A stretch of DNA of 64,000 nt, taken from contig WHVD01000204.1 of the NCBI GenBank assembly GCA_015178975.1, positions 62,001 through 126,000 on the forward strand, written 5' to 3'. Shown one piece after another: positions 48,938 through 60,939 of this stretch. Position 1 is the stretch's first letter. Every line of letters begins with the position of its first letter. The position numbers and the translations under genes are program-made. The stretch comes from Hysterangium stoloniferum. Lineage: Eukaryota; Basidiomycota; Agaricomycetes; Hysterangiales; Hysterangiaceae. The notes under the pieces are model-generated. The model was not told where the DNA came from and did no database searches. It worked only from the letters and a program-made list of their open reading frames with translations.

Positions 48938-49572
48938 TGTGAAGAGTGTTGGAAGTTCTAACCGTTCTATATATGAAGAATATCGACCGTTTAGGTATGA
49001 CACTAAGATGTATTGACTGTCTAAGTCTAATACAGACTGAACGCATATTGACTACTTAGCTCAATACAGTAGAGAGAAGTAGCTATCTAGAATAAGGTAG
49101 AGAGCTAGAACGAATAAGTAGAATCGACTGTTAAGTGCAATTCTGAACAACTGCTTGAGTGCAAAGTAGAGTAACTAGAGAGTCGAATAATAGAGTAGCG
49201 TGGATGTAGTCCATGCGGGTTGAGATAAGGATTGAGTTTCGACTGGTACAGTTTGAAACTCTGATTGAGTAGATAGCTAAAGCCCGTCTGTGACGGTCAA
49301 GACGATACACCAATCACAACTTACAGGACACTAACAGGTGTCTGGGTAAGTCGTGGTTGCGGTGTAAAAAGTGTCTGAGTTCTAAACTACGGGCACTAGA
49401 ATACATAAGTCTGGTGTGTGTGCACCCACAAGAGTCGATGTACCGCATACATAGGTCATCGAACTAATTATAGATATATAATAAAAGAGAGAAAACAGAA
49501 ATAATAAAGGAAATATAGTAAGAGCTCATCCGACTATATATTTCCTGAGTGTATTTCACCATACCTCTCACA
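48938..49572. mobile_element. LTR, 635 bp, inserted in a C-run
   Basis: Starts TGTGAAGAGTGTTGGAAG and ends CATACCTCTCACA, with CCCCC on both sides, compatible with a 5-bp duplication in the homopolymer. A second, inverted and truncated copy is at 59770-60228, sharing GAAGTTCTAACCGTTCTATA and ACTCAGACACTTTTT. Confidence 0.85.
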
Positions 49573-49605
49573 CCCCCCTTTCCCCTTTTTGTTTAGATCT
49601 TAACA

Positions 49606-50111
49606 GCTTCATCAACAGTAGTAGTCAGAAAATACTGACACAAATTGAATTTTTCTCAATAATAGTCAAATAATAATCGAAGATCTTCTGCTATACTGAG
49701 TACAGAATGCCTCATTTGACAAAGTATTGATTCATCCTGATGATAAAGTGTGAGGCAATAGTAAGATGTGAAGGCTCATGAATAGTGTGTCAAATAGTCA
49801 TGATGATTATGTAATAAAATTATGAGACTTGATTAATAATACAGAGAACTATTATATAGATTTTTAGTGGAGATTTTCTGACTGCTTTCCTTTGCTCCTT
49901 TCTTGCCCTTTTTATGCTATTTATGTATCATTTTTATGATGATGATATGATATAAGAATGAAATCACCAATGATGTCAAACCAAGACAAGTTGAAGGTTA
50001 ATCAAATATTGAGCTGAATAATGTTGAAAGATAGTCTCTCAATTATGCATACACCTGCAAAAGCAAAATAGTTGCATGTTGGGAAAAAGAAATTTGGCTT
50101 TGCACCCTATA
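49606..50111. other. AT-rich spacer, no supportable gene
   Basis: Lies between two LTRs; no coding or repeat identity was recognised. Confidence 0.45.
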
Positions 50112-50852
50112 TGTTAAGATCTAAGCAAGGGGGGCAAAGGGGGATGATTTTGGAGGTCTGATTCTATAAGGCAAAGTGGAGCTTGGCTTCAACATACATG
50201 TATTGCACCTTTGCATGTACTGTTAGGGTGCTCTGGTATTTCAAACAGAGTGGATAGTATGATAAAGACTAAAGATGACACTTAGCTCAATTGACTGGAG
50301 GGCCAAAAATACTAAGAGTTGTAGAGTAAGGAGCACTTAAACAAGAGTAGGTTGAATTTCAAACTAAAGAACTGTAGCATACAGGAGAAAGACTTTATAC
50401 TAAGTGTAATGGATGATTGGAAGGCTGATTAGAGAAGTGAGAGGTCATGATGGGTCAAAAGAAGTATGGAAAGGAACAAGGAACAAACTAGAACTAAATG
50501 TGATGTAACAAAAGTATTCTAAAAGGTATGAGGTGGCAATTAACATTTACATGTAGAACAGATGAAGGGAGAGCATTGGAATGGAGACGGAATGGAACAC
50601 CTAAAGGGGTAAACTACAACACAACAGGTTTCAGGGTGCTGAGGAGGTGGTGCCATGTCCTGGGGCAGGTGCTGAAGGGTTACACAGGTAAGAACAAGTT
50701 GTGGGGGCTGAAAGACAGGGATCCCAACATAAACCAAGTATTGGGGTCCTGAGGCAGTGGCTCCATAGTCCAAGGCACTGATGTTGGGGTCCTGGAAGGG
50801 TGATCAAGGTAAGACCAAGTTGTGGGAGCCTGAAAGGGTGAGGATCCTAACA
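50112..50852. mobile_element. Solo LTR, 741 bp, near-perfect target duplication CTATA/CCATA
   Basis: Starts TGTTAAGATCTAAGCAAGG and ends GAGGATCCTAACA. Flanks are CTATA (50107-50111) and CCATA (50853-50857), a 4/5 match. Two further copies of the family are the fragment at 46447 and the split copy at 48272-49605. Confidence 0.85.
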
Positions 50853-52691
50853 CCATAAATGTGTTGTTAATTTTTGTCCCTGAAATGACCATTCAGGGGT
50901 GGTTTGGCCCATTTCCCCTTTGAGTGGTTGCAGTATACATTGGAAAAGGTGATCTGAAAAAAAGTATAGCCAACAGAAATGATGGCCAAAAATTTCACTC
51001 AGAGGTGACAGTAAGATGATGGTGGTGCCAAATGGCACAAATATTTGCTCAGAGGTAAGTACATGACAGTGCAGGTTGGCACACCAAAATTCACTCAGGG
51101 GTGATAATAAAATGTTTATGTGTGGCAGTGTTGTGGACAGAATTTGAAATTGACACTGCCAGAAATTGATAGCAGAAGTGATTGCATTACTGATGAGCAG
51201 GACAGATAAGGTGACAATGCTGAGAATGTTGAGCACAGATGAGACATTGAAGTGGATGTGATTACTTGCCAAAGTGAAGAGGTCAAAAGTTGAAAAAGAT
51301 ATTGAAAGATGGCACATATGATGGCACATGTAACAAGTGTGCTGAAGGATGGGCAGACACAATTATGCTGTGAACCTGAACAAAGAGGGTGACTTCCTTC
51401 CATTGTACAGTGTTCTCTTCTCAATACCCCTCCTCACTGCTCTACTCTTTGTTTCCTGCAGTAAGCTTAAAAGGCCATGTAATTGAATAAATTGAGTTTG
51501 TGCAAGAGAGGATATTATTGGTCCATTAGTTGTGAAACTGTCAACTTATCAAGGAGATCATTAAGGGATGGATTGGTGGTGGCAAAAGTAGAGGAAAGGC
51601 TAAAAAGGAAGTTGTAAAACAAAGGTTCTCAAAACTTATTGAATCAAACAGCACTGTATGGGTTATTGATCCACAGAATGGTCATAAGGTCTTGTGGATG
51701 AAATATATGTATCCTAGTTTCAAAGAAGTTGCCATATTGCTCATCCAGCATACATGGCTATATACTCGACATAGTTGAGGAATTGTAGATTGAATACTGC
51801 CATAAGTGGTCCTGGCTGTGATTGCTCCAGTCAATTATTGTTGAAGGCTGTTTAGAGTTGATGTGTGGTTTGTTGTTGTAATGGGAGTTGATCCATGACA
51901 TAAACCAGGGCAAATGTTGAATAAAATAGATACACATTTGCTCCCATATCCCATGTCATTTCAAAGGCTGCAAGAGATATCAACTGGAAATATTGGTTGG
52001 TGCTAATCCCACTTTGAGCCTGGAGAAGTGCAATGAATTGAATTTGATGATGCAGGAAATGCTGTAACATTGAAATTGTGTATGAATGTTGCAACAGTGG
52101 TATAGAGATGATACAGTACATAGGCTTGCAAAGGATCCCTATTTGTAGGCTGACATCCTGGATTCAAAAATAATACTGAGATTCCCAAATGGTCCAAAGT
52201 GATCATCTACCATGAAGTGTCCACTAAGTCCATAGGACATGGTAATGTTGAGAACTTTCAAGAAAGATAAAGGGTAACTGTTCCATTTTGTTGTGTCACA
52301 ACATGGGGATTGCATAGAATTGGATTTATCAGGCACAAGAGGGAATGGTCCAGAGAAATTGTTGGCCAAAACTGGTTGGAAACCACAATAAAATCCGGGT
52401 TGGAGGGGCAAGCATGAATTTTCAATTTTGTACAAACATCTGAGGTGGTTTAAATGCAACAAACTCCCCTGGTTCACCAAGAAATAATGGGGTCATCAGC
52501 ACCATGTGTAAGAACAATGAGTCCTGAAGAGAATGTTAGGTCGAAGAACATTTCAAAAATGGATATGCAACCTGTGCAGAGAATTGTTTCCATTAGGGTA
52601 TACATAAGTATGATGGGGTCTCGAGGCTTGAAAGTATGATTGGATAGTGTTTTGTCATTTGTATTATGTGGCACAACTGGGGCCCATAACC
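50853..52691. other. Unassigned accessory DNA
   Basis: 1.8 kb with several short repeats of CACTCAGRGGTGA(C/T) near 50995-51105 and only short broken frames. Probably old retroelement interior; no family motif was recognised. Confidence 0.4.
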
Positions 52692-52936
52692 TGTTAAAAA
52701 TCAAGACCCCGAAATATATATCTCAGTCTTGTATAACAGTAGAGTATAACAGAGTGAGGTGTAGTTAGGATGGGCATACAATTTATACATATATACATGT
52801 TGTGAACAATAGAGATATGTGTTAGGAATAATGAGGACAAATGGAATAGTGGCACAAAAAATAAATCATTCATTTGTGTGTCCTCAACCAGATACTGGTA
52901 TGGGAATCTGTTGCTCATGATGTACACATTCCAACA
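52692..52936. mobile_element. LTR, 245 bp, same family as 8487-8742, without target duplication
   Basis: Starts TGTTAAAAATCAAGACCCC and ends GTACACATTCCAACA. The parallel blocks AATATATATCTCA, GAGTATAAC, CAATAGAGATATG and GGAATAATGAGGACAAA are shared with the 8487 copy. Flanks TAACC and TATGT differ, which suggests recombination between different copies or later loss. Confidence 0.85.
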
Positions 52937-53932
52937 TATGTTGGAGTTAGTGAGCCATAGAAGGTTGTGGAAAATCTGGATGCAGATGATTGTCTTAGAT
53001 GTATTATACGAGACATAATATAGGGTATATAAACTCGGTGTAGTTGCAAATATACTCTAATGTGCTTTGCCCTCATACAGTGAGATTTCCGAAAACATTA
53101 ATAATTTAGTGGTGAGTTCCCTTTTGATAAATTCTTTTTCCTATGGCCAAATTTATCCACGGTATGCATTTGTAGCCATTCTTAATGGATAACTAATGGG
53201 GACATATACATAACTCCCGTATATTGTATGACCATAGCCGTAGTACCGATCGCTAGTCGGACATTAATATATCGTGCTTTCACAGCGTTGTGACTCAAAT
53301 TCTTAATCTCAGAATATGTTGTATAAAGCGTCTTGAAATGGCCCAATTTTTGAAAATGCGTAAAAAAGTTTATGCTACAAAGAACCCCGGAGTGTGGAAG
53401 GTGCATATATAGTTCAGCCCGGAAAAATACCGGTGAATTCTTTAGAATACATATAATTTCCTCCAAATTTCGAACATTCGTTATATTTGGTATTGATTTA
53501 GTCAGCGATATGTTTGTTCGAATTCAAGGTTCAGGCCCAGGATTCCAAATTCATAATTGCCATGATCTATTGAAATGAAAGACTTACATGTATTCCTTTT
53601 TCTGAAGACTGTAGTGGTAAGCCATTTTTGGTATTTGATCGGGACGGCTCCCAGAGGAAGTCGCATTCCGAGAAGCTCCTGGAACTCCCAGGTTACGGGT
53701 ACTTCTTCTCATCGCTTAAAAATATTTTACTAGTACTGCATACACATTACACGTGTCTAGACTCGGATGAGCTCTGAGCGGATTATGATATTATCTAAAG
53801 TTTCTACGTTATTACCATGATTGTCCTTTGGATATAAATGTCTGATGTGGATAGTATGGTATTGTTGTTTTCTTTTCAAAATAAGGTGTATTAACAGGCA
53901 CGATAATATTGGTGTGGCGCAACAAACCTTAC
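52937..53932. other. Spacer left of the MFS promoter duplication, no firm gene
   Basis: A minus-strand start (MRRSTRNLGVPGASRNATSS at about 53710) with a GTAAGT donor is the only hint of a gene. No credible downstream exon was found. Confidence 0.35.
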
Positions 53933-54237
53933 ACATGTCACACCATCTCGCAAACTTAAGCCATCGAATTACAGTCTTCTCCAGCCATTGCACCCTGACT
54001 TCATGTGACTCTCATTTGCTGATGATGCCAACTTCACATTGCGGTTCAGGCTTACCCGTCGTTCTAGCTGTCAACTATAGCGCCACTTGGAAAGAAGATG
54101 GTACGGTGCTTCTATCTTTTTGCCATTAAAATTCCCCTCCTAAAATACGATATAGCTAATGATCACTATAATACGCAGCGTTTGCCTCCTTTTGCGTTCT
54201 GTCATCTGGTCTGTGATTACCCCTACGGTCAAAACAG
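53933..54237 (+). promoter_or_regulatory. Promoter of the MFS transporter, duplicated in inverse at 45174-45473
   Basis: Nearly identical, in reverse orientation, to the sequence upstream of the truncated copy, apart from a 12-bp indel (GCTTAAGTTTGC class) near 53950. Confidence 0.7.
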
Positions 54238-56628
54238 ATGCCTTCTCCAGCTTCAGTAACAGTCCTAGAGGACCGTGGCGACTCCCCGACCACGACCACG
54301 CCTGCGTCCATACAGAAGGAGAGGTCCTTCGTCAAGAGCATCGAGATCGGAGGGAAGACAGACCTTGCTCCTTTGACGAAGGGGGTGCCAAGATTTATCG
54401 ATGTGTTATTTAGAAGGCACGAGCTTAATCCGGTGGATCTGGACGCCATTGCTACGGAGGTATACAAACCTGCAACATGCATGGATAGTTCCACTTATAG
54501 GATTTATTTCAGGAGTCAGTATATGACGATCCTGTACTCGCTCCTCATTTCCAGCCGTCCCCTAAGTACGAAAATCTACATCGATTTGACCCGTCGGCCA
54601 GATGGACATACCGTGAAGAGCGGGTGAGCTTTTAGAATACCTTCCTTCGATCTGCAACTAACTTATCAAAAGGCGCTCGTACGCAAGATAGACTGGCGCA
54701 TAATGCTCTGGGCTGCGATTTCATATTCTGCTCTGAACCTTGACCGGGGAAACATTTCTAACGCAAATAGCGATGGCATTCTGAAGGATTTGAATCTTTC
54801 CACCAACGACTTTAATCTTGGAAACACTGTATTTCGCCTGGCTTTCTTGTGTGCAGAGTTGCCGTCTCAGCTCGTCTCTAAACGTCTTGGACCGGATCGC
54901 TGGATTCCTATTCAAATGTGCTTATGGTCCATCGTCAATTCCACTCAGTTTTGGTTAAGCGGACGGACCACCTTTTTAGTTTGTCGTGCATTGCTCGGGC
55001 TTATCCAGGGTGGATATACTCCCGATCTCATTTTATATCTCAGTTGTGAGTCTCTCAAAATACTTATTTTGACCAATACCTACGTATACGCGACAGATTT
55101 CTACAAAAGAAATGAACTTCCTCTTCGACTGGCATGTCTCTCGGGGTCGGGAAATGTCTGCACTGTGATAGGATCATTCCTTGCCTTTGGAATTCTACGG
55201 ATGAGAGGGATAAACGGGAAAGAGGGATGGCGGTACGTAATCTCATTCCGTGGAACGTGTGTATAAATGGTTTCGTCTGATATGCCTGGTCTCTAGCTGG
55301 CTTTTCCTGATAGAGTAGCTCTTCTAACTACGCTCCAACCTTTTCATTCTGATGTCCAACTCTTCAGAGGGTTTATTACCTTTTCCATCGGTGTCGCCAC
55401 CTTCTTCCAGATGCCTCCCTCACCCACGCAGAGTAAGGCCTGGTTCAGACCCAAAGGTTGGTTTACAGAACGAGAGGAAGTGATGATGGTGAACAGAGTT
55501 TTGCGGGACGATCCCAATAAAGTCAGTTCTCTGCTCATCTTATTTTTTCCTCAACTGATTCTTTTGAAACAAGTCCGATATGCATAATCGACAGGGGCTC
55601 AATCTGAAGGATCTCTGGAAAGGGGCACTTAATTTTGATCTCTACCCTATCTACATACTTGGATTGATGTTCTCATTACCTTCTGGCCCGCCTGGCCAGT
55701 ATCTAACCCTTAGTTTGAAGAACCTCGGGTAGATATTCCTCTATTCTCTAATGATCGTCATGAAGCGATTGTTTTTCGATAGATTTTCCACATTGAACAT
55801 CAATCTTCTTATGATTCCATCAACTATTGTCGGATTGTTCCCTCTCATAGGGATCACGCTTCTTTCCGAACTCTTGGACAGTCGGGCATTGGTAGCGGCG
55901 ATGCAAGATGTTTGGGTGCTCCCTTGCCTTATAGCGTTATACATGTTACCTGCACATCCAAATCCGTGGATATTTTACGTGAGTCTTTTTGATACCTAAA
56001 TTATACATGCTTATGTCGACCTTTCAACCCAGACGGTTGCTTCTGTATTATTATCTTGCCCCCACGTGAGCCCATTTCTCCCCTGTTACATGCATTCCAC
56101 TGACGTGTATAATAGACATTCGCTATTCGTAAGTCTTTGAAGTCTCTTTGACCCCCCTTATCAACGACCAGCATTCCACTATCATCCAGAGGCTGCATGG
56201 GCCTCCCGAAACGCCGGCGGTGTCGCCAACCGAACTATAAACGCCTCTCTGTACAGTATGTTTTGCCAGGCATCAGTCATTGTCTATGCCAATATCTACA
56301 GAGAAGATGACGCTCCCAGATGTCTGTAACTTCTTCATTTACAGTCAAATATTACTTACAAATTACAAATCCAGATGTTCGTGGCAATCGCAACTTGATA
56401 ATCATATGCGCGGTGAACATCTTTGTTTTGTTTCCTGGTACAAGGTTTTATTACATGTGGCGGAATGCGCAAAGAGAAAAAAAGTGGAGTGCTATGAGCG
56501 AAGAGGTAACAGTGGATCAAGTTATGATGGATCTCACGAACTGATACCTGTTTTAGGAGAAGTCCGATTATCTTTCTACGACAAAGGATGAAGGGAATCA
56601 AAGGTTGAACTTCATATTTGCTTATTGA
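54238..56628 (+). CDS. MFS transporter of the allantoate permease (DAL5/ACS) family
   Basis: About ten introns. Start [20 protein letters not shown]; the cytosolic N-terminus continues [29 protein letters not shown] and [12 protein letters not shown]. The first membrane part is [20 protein letters not shown], followed by [40 protein letters not shown] and [14 protein letters not shown]. Later parts are [73 protein letters not shown] and [19 protein letters not shown]. It ends QRLNFIFAY. Such carriers import anionic nutrients (allantoate, nicotinate and other carboxylates) by proton symport. All joins tested keep frame, so it looks intact. Substrate cannot be inferred. Confidence 0.88.
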
Positions 56629-57529
56629 TTTAAAGCGTATATCAAGATATGATTGGCAGGAAGTTGTCGCATTTTAATTCAAGAAATGTGCACAGTAGAA
56701 TGTAACATGTAACATGTATTCATCAATTGAAATCTATGACATGCACATGAGATTTCTCAGTTTGTCACAATAAAGTATGAGAGCACCGTGACCATACATC
56801 CGGAGTTGTACTGCCCATGCAGCAGCAAGTCTTACGACGTTGATTATTGGGGATATACACGTTGGATGGTGGTACGATCAGTCCGTTCGCTCGAGCTAAT
56901 ACATATCCTCGCGGGCCACTCGGCCCAACACCCAGATAGCTATTAGCCCTACATGCGTAAAAACATATGAAACGGATTCCTACCAACTGCTATGAAAATA
57001 GCATTGTACCCCAACCATTCTCGTAGGGAAAAATGTGTTTGCGGAGCAATGATCTTGTGACTCCTGGAGGGCTCTTCTTTCTGAAAGAGTGCGTGTTCCG
57101 CAAATGGCCATGCTAACTGCGTCCACTTACGGAAAGGAAACTGGGTACTTCTGTCGGGACGGGCTGATATAATGACATATCGGGCATCCTGCCGTCAAAT
57201 ACATCCTTTCTGCGGGCACCTGTCCTTCGTTCCAAGTGATCCAAGTGATGCACCTATATATTCCCTGTTCGCGGCTCTAGGGTTCGAGACTGTGATTCTC
57301 TCCGAGGCGATCGCAAGCGTGAGGCCTATTGGCAGGTGGGCTGTCAGGATGATGTATTCGTGCAGAATGCGCAGAGAAACAATGAATGGATCGAAGACAT
57401 AAAGAGGGAAGAAAATACCATTTATAGGGAAACTGGTGACTCAGACTCGAATGCTTCAGGGGTGGGGGGGTGGGGGGTTCAGGAGTAGCAGGTTGGAAGT
57501 CTTGCAGTATATCAAATGGGCAAACATAT
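56629..57529. other. 3' flank of the MFS gene, no supportable gene
   Basis: Contains a G-rich run at about 57460-57480 (GGGGTGGGGGGGTGGGGGG) on the plus strand. Open frames are short and unsupported. Confidence 0.45.
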
Positions 57530-57768
57530 ACATTCATCATCATTATTGTGGACTGATTCTCGAAATAAGGAATTTTCATACCCACTCATGATACAATCAC
57601 ATCCTTGCAATTAGTGGAATTATTTGTCATCCATGTATTTTCCAAACATGGTGTTCCCTCACATGTTACTTCCAATTGAGGTTTTGAGGTTCTGAGTTTG
57701 TCTCTCACTTCTTCAAGTCCCTCAGGAAAGCTCTTGACATGAAGTCACACTTCACTTCCATATATCAC

Positions 57769-58257
57769 TGTTAAGTTCTCATGTCAGAAGGCTTATTACA
57801 GAAACTATTGGAAAATAACCAGGGATCTCAGATACTTTCAGATAGGGGTAAGGACTTGGCCTCAGCTTATGTGCTGCACCCTTTTGCAAATGCTCAGATG
57901 CCCTTATTTCCAGGGCTTGATGTATGCTGGAAGAATGGAGGATATCTGGAGTTCCAAAGAGTTCCAAATATCAAGTGTACAGAAAGAGATGAGGAATAAG
58001 CTGACTAAGTCAATATCAGATCTGAGTTGTCCATACAAGTTTGCAGAACTAATATAGGTTGTCCTGTAATTGTACTATTAACTAAGATCACAATAAGATG
58101 GATTCAGACAGGGATGTTGAATTGGGAACATAATAAGTAAATGAATGAATACTTATCAACAGACAAGTTACCAAATACAGAACAAAGGTTGTGGTGTAGA
58201 ATGTCTGGGAATTATGTATATCACAAGATTGAAATATCCAGAGAATGGATTGTAACA
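57769..58257. mobile_element. Solo LTR, 489 bp, in the integrase relic; target duplication ATCAC/GTCAC
   Basis: Starts TGTTAAGTTCTCATGTCAG and ends GAATGGATTGTAACA. Flanks are ATCAC (57764-57768) and GTCAC (58258-58262), 4 of 5. Removing it rejoins the integrase reading TCAC-CTGGAAGG. It carries the shared LTR core ACTTGGCCTCAGCTTATGTG. Confidence 0.85.
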
Positions 58258-58272
58258 GTCACCTGGAAGGTG

Positions 58273-59133
58273 TGTTAAGAACAGAAACTGATGGATGTCA
58301 GTAGACTGACAGGGACTGAATGGAAGGACTTGGCTTCAGCTTATGTGCTGTGCCCTTGCAAGTTACTGTCGGGTGTCCTTAAATTTTGGGCGGGCGGAAA
58401 CTAGTCCTGTTGAGTAAACTTCTCGGTAAACTACTGATCGGAAACCGAAGGATAAGTCAAGGGTTGGGTCAGAGAGTCAGAGACTGAGAGTTGGAGACTG
58501 AGAGTTGGAGACTGAGAGTTGGAGACTGAGAGTTGGAGACTGAGAGTTGGAGACTGAGAGTTGGAGATTACAGGTTGAAGTCGTAAATGTAGGTTGAATC
58601 GTAAATCAGATGGAGTTGGAATGTGGTGGTTGTGAATAGATAATAGAGTCGGAGATTAGAGGGGTATCTAAGTTCATATTCTGATTGTCTAGTAACTACA
58701 TTTACAGTGGGTTTATATATGAGTTGTTGGCGTCTAGAAACTACTAACTAAGGGAAGAGTGGAAACACAATTGACAAATAAACTTGACTAGGAACTGGTA
58801 GGTTATGATAATATCAGAAGCTGTGATTTAGCCAAGAGTGGGATTATGAGAAAAGGGAATAGTCCACGGGCTGCAATTATATATGGGCATATGTGAAACA
58901 TAGAGTAAAACAGATCATCATAATGAAAGGGGACATATCAAAGCATAACCAGATGGTACGAGTATATTTTGACAGGGGCATAAATGGGGTTTGATTGCCA
59001 TGAAGGTATATGTCAGTTTCAGTGTTCCGACAGTTGCCAAAACGATGACTTGATCAATAACTTGGAACATTGATAGACAGTAGTATCCTCGGGGACTGTT
59101 GGGTTGTGACACGGTTATGACATGGTCATAACA
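58273..59133. mobile_element. Solo LTR, 861 bp, perfect target duplication AGGTG
   Basis: Starts TGTTAAGAACAGAAACTG and ends GACATGGTCATAACA. AGGTG is at 58268-58272 and 59134-59138. Same family as 47474-48230, but about 100 bp longer, partly through a 14-bp tandem array (AGACTGAGAGTTGG, about six units, 58481-58566). Confidence 0.95.
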
Positions 59134-59560
59134 AGGTGGCAGACAAATGGAATGCATCAATCAGACAATGGAACAATACATCTGCATTTATTACAATTAT
59201 CAACAGGACAATTGGTATTTCCTTCTTCTGCTTGCAGAATTCACAATTCACATACAACAACTCCCTGAATGCCACCACCAGCATTTCACCCATTTTGCCA
59301 ACAAAGGCTACAACCCTAATCTCACAATCCACCCTGAACAAGATCTTGCATCCACTCATGCTCAAGAATCTGCCACCAATCTCAATGAGTTACATCAAAA
59401 ACTTCAGAAAGCTATTTCTTCTGTTCAGGAACTTTATCAACATTCTGTGGATAAACACAGAATGCCACCTAATTTCAAGATTGGAGACTACACTTTTGTG
59501 AAAGCCCAATTCTTCTGAACTACTGTACCTGACCTTCTAAAAAACTCACTGAGAAATTTT

Positions 59561-59769
59561 CCACTCCTCTGATATTTCTCTCCTCTATACCTACCATCTT
59601 CCATTTTCTCCCCAGTTTCCTGAACCTCTGCCACTTCCCTATCTTCCCCTTCAGAATACTCCTCTTCTGGCTCTTTCTATGGATATTTTTCTGACACTGC
59701 AAGGATCCCAACACTTACCATCACCTTCTCCAGGATGCCATTCTGGGTCTGGAAGTTCTGGTCCATCTT
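59561..59769 (+). other. Probable decayed tail of the Gypsy pol
   Basis: Pro/Leu-rich stop-broken frames follow the integrase C-terminal segment. No chromodomain was recognised. Confidence 0.35.
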
Positions 59770-60228
59770 TGGGTGCATACATGCCAGACCTATGTATTCT
59801 AGTGCCGGTAGTTAGAACTCAGACACTTTTTACCCTGTACCCATGACTTACCTAGACACCCACTTAGTGTCCTGTAAGTTGTGATTAGGGTATCGTCTCG
59901 ACCGTCACAGATGGGCTTTAACTATCAGTGCAATGAGAGTTTTGAACTATACTAGTCAAAACTCAAACCGTTATCTCAATCACATGGACTATATCCATGC
60001 TACTCTGTTTATTTGACTCTCTCGTTATTTCCTCAAACACTTGAGCAGTCACTTAGAATTGTACTTCTTAGTTGATTCTCTTTTATTCGTCTTAGCTTTC
60101 TATTCTACTTAAGATAGCTAATTCTCTCAACTGTATTGAACTGGATAGTCAATACATCATCGTATTGTACCTAAACAGTCAATATTCTTCATATATAGAA
60201 CGGTTAGAACTTCCACCACTCTTCACAC
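59770..60228 (-). repeat. Truncated inverted copy of the 48938-49572 LTR
   Basis: Read on the minus strand it starts TGTGAAGAGTGGTGGAAG and follows the 48938 element through GACGGTCGAGACGATACC (SNPs), ACTTACAGGACACTAA and AAAAAGTGTCTGAGTTCTA to CACTAGAATACATA. It then stops at GTGCACCC-like sequence, lacking the last 150 bp or so. Confidence 0.85.
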
Positions 60229-60732
60229 TGATGTAGGTAGATGAATAACTTTAACCTTCCCACTATCATCCTCCTGCCTTAACCAATATATTCTCAAGTC
60301 ATGATGCTTCATTTGACCAGGATGTTCAGGATCTCTGGTAACTGCAATAGCAAATTGGTTGTCAAGATACAAAGTAAATACAGTCTTTTGAGGATATCTC
60401 TTAGGGCAACACTAACAAGGCTACCAAAACACAAAAAGAAACAAGAGAGAGAGGGCAAGATAAGGAGTAGGAGAATGGAAGTTCTAATGACTTGGGAATA
60501 TCACACTTATGTATATTTAGTGGAAATCCTAAGAGATTGAAACTGGGTCTATCTATGTATGTACATCTTAGGGTATTTATACATACTAAAGAGAAAACTA
60601 AATAAAGTTCTTATTGAAGGTTCAAACCTTGAAGGGAATTAAAATAAAGTTTACATTTGACATGTGTTTGACATGTGATTGACATTGTGTGGATGCAAAA
60701 CAATGTTTCAAGCCATTTTGCATTCATGTGAT

Positions 60733-60860
60733 GTCACACAGTGTCACACATGCACACTGTGACTTGTGACATGCACACACTGTGACTTGTGACATGCATA
60801 CACTGTGACTTGTGACATGCACACACTGTGACTCATCATGTGCACACTTGGTGACATGTG
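60733..60860. repeat. Minisatellite, about 23-bp units
   Basis: CACACTGTGACTTGTGACATG recurs about four to five times with small changes. Each unit contains the partly palindromic GTGACTTGTGAC. Confidence 0.85.
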
Positions 60861-60939
60861 ACACATGACAAATAAACAAAACAAAAATAAAATAAAACAA
60901 AATAAAATATATGAGCCCTGACAATATCCCAATTCCTCA

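Larger units (their letters stand above)
48272..49605 (-). mobile_element. Minus-strand LTR of the 50112 family, split by two younger LTRs
   Basis: Segments 48280-48350, 48783-48937 and 49573-49605, read on the minus strand, reassemble in the order of the 50112-50852 LTR. They run from TGTTAAGATCTAAAC at 49605 through a G-run, GGAGCTTGGCTTCAAT and CTCTGTTTGAAATACC (plus-strand view) to CTTAGCTCAG. The gaps are exactly the LTRs at 48351-48782 and 48938-49572. The distal end near 48272-48330 resembles a tRNA (TTAGCTCAGT...TGGAGGGC, GGATCCC). Confidence 0.8.
57530..59560 (+). mobile_element. Gypsy integrase relic split by two solo LTRs
   Basis: Pieces 57530-57768, 58258-58272 and 59134-59560 read as one integrase resembling the copy at 61-2283. 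The first has GIFIPTHDTITSLQLVELF and FSKHGVPSHVTSN with VD*FSK* instead of VDRFSKQ. The joint has HLEGGRQMECINQTMEQY. The last has YNYQQDNWYFLLLLAEF, HFANKGYNPNLTIHPEQ, KIGDYTFVKAQF and PSKKLTEKF. Several stops arise from C-to-T type changes (CGA to TGA, CAA to TAA). No RT or RNase H is present. Confidence 0.88.

Noticed and set aside
53182..53713. Two-exon gene starting MRRSTRNLG
   Set aside because: A good donor exists but no acceptor gives a convincing second exon or a recognised product.
57440..57490. G-rich run as a regulatory G-quadruplex
   Set aside because: Base composition permits it, but it lies in repeat flank without a nearby promoter; only mentioned in the spacer entry.
60610..60630. 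B-box match GGTTCAAACC as a tRNA gene
   Set aside because: It lies in a small palindrome (AAGGTTCAAACCTT) with no A box or acceptor stem.
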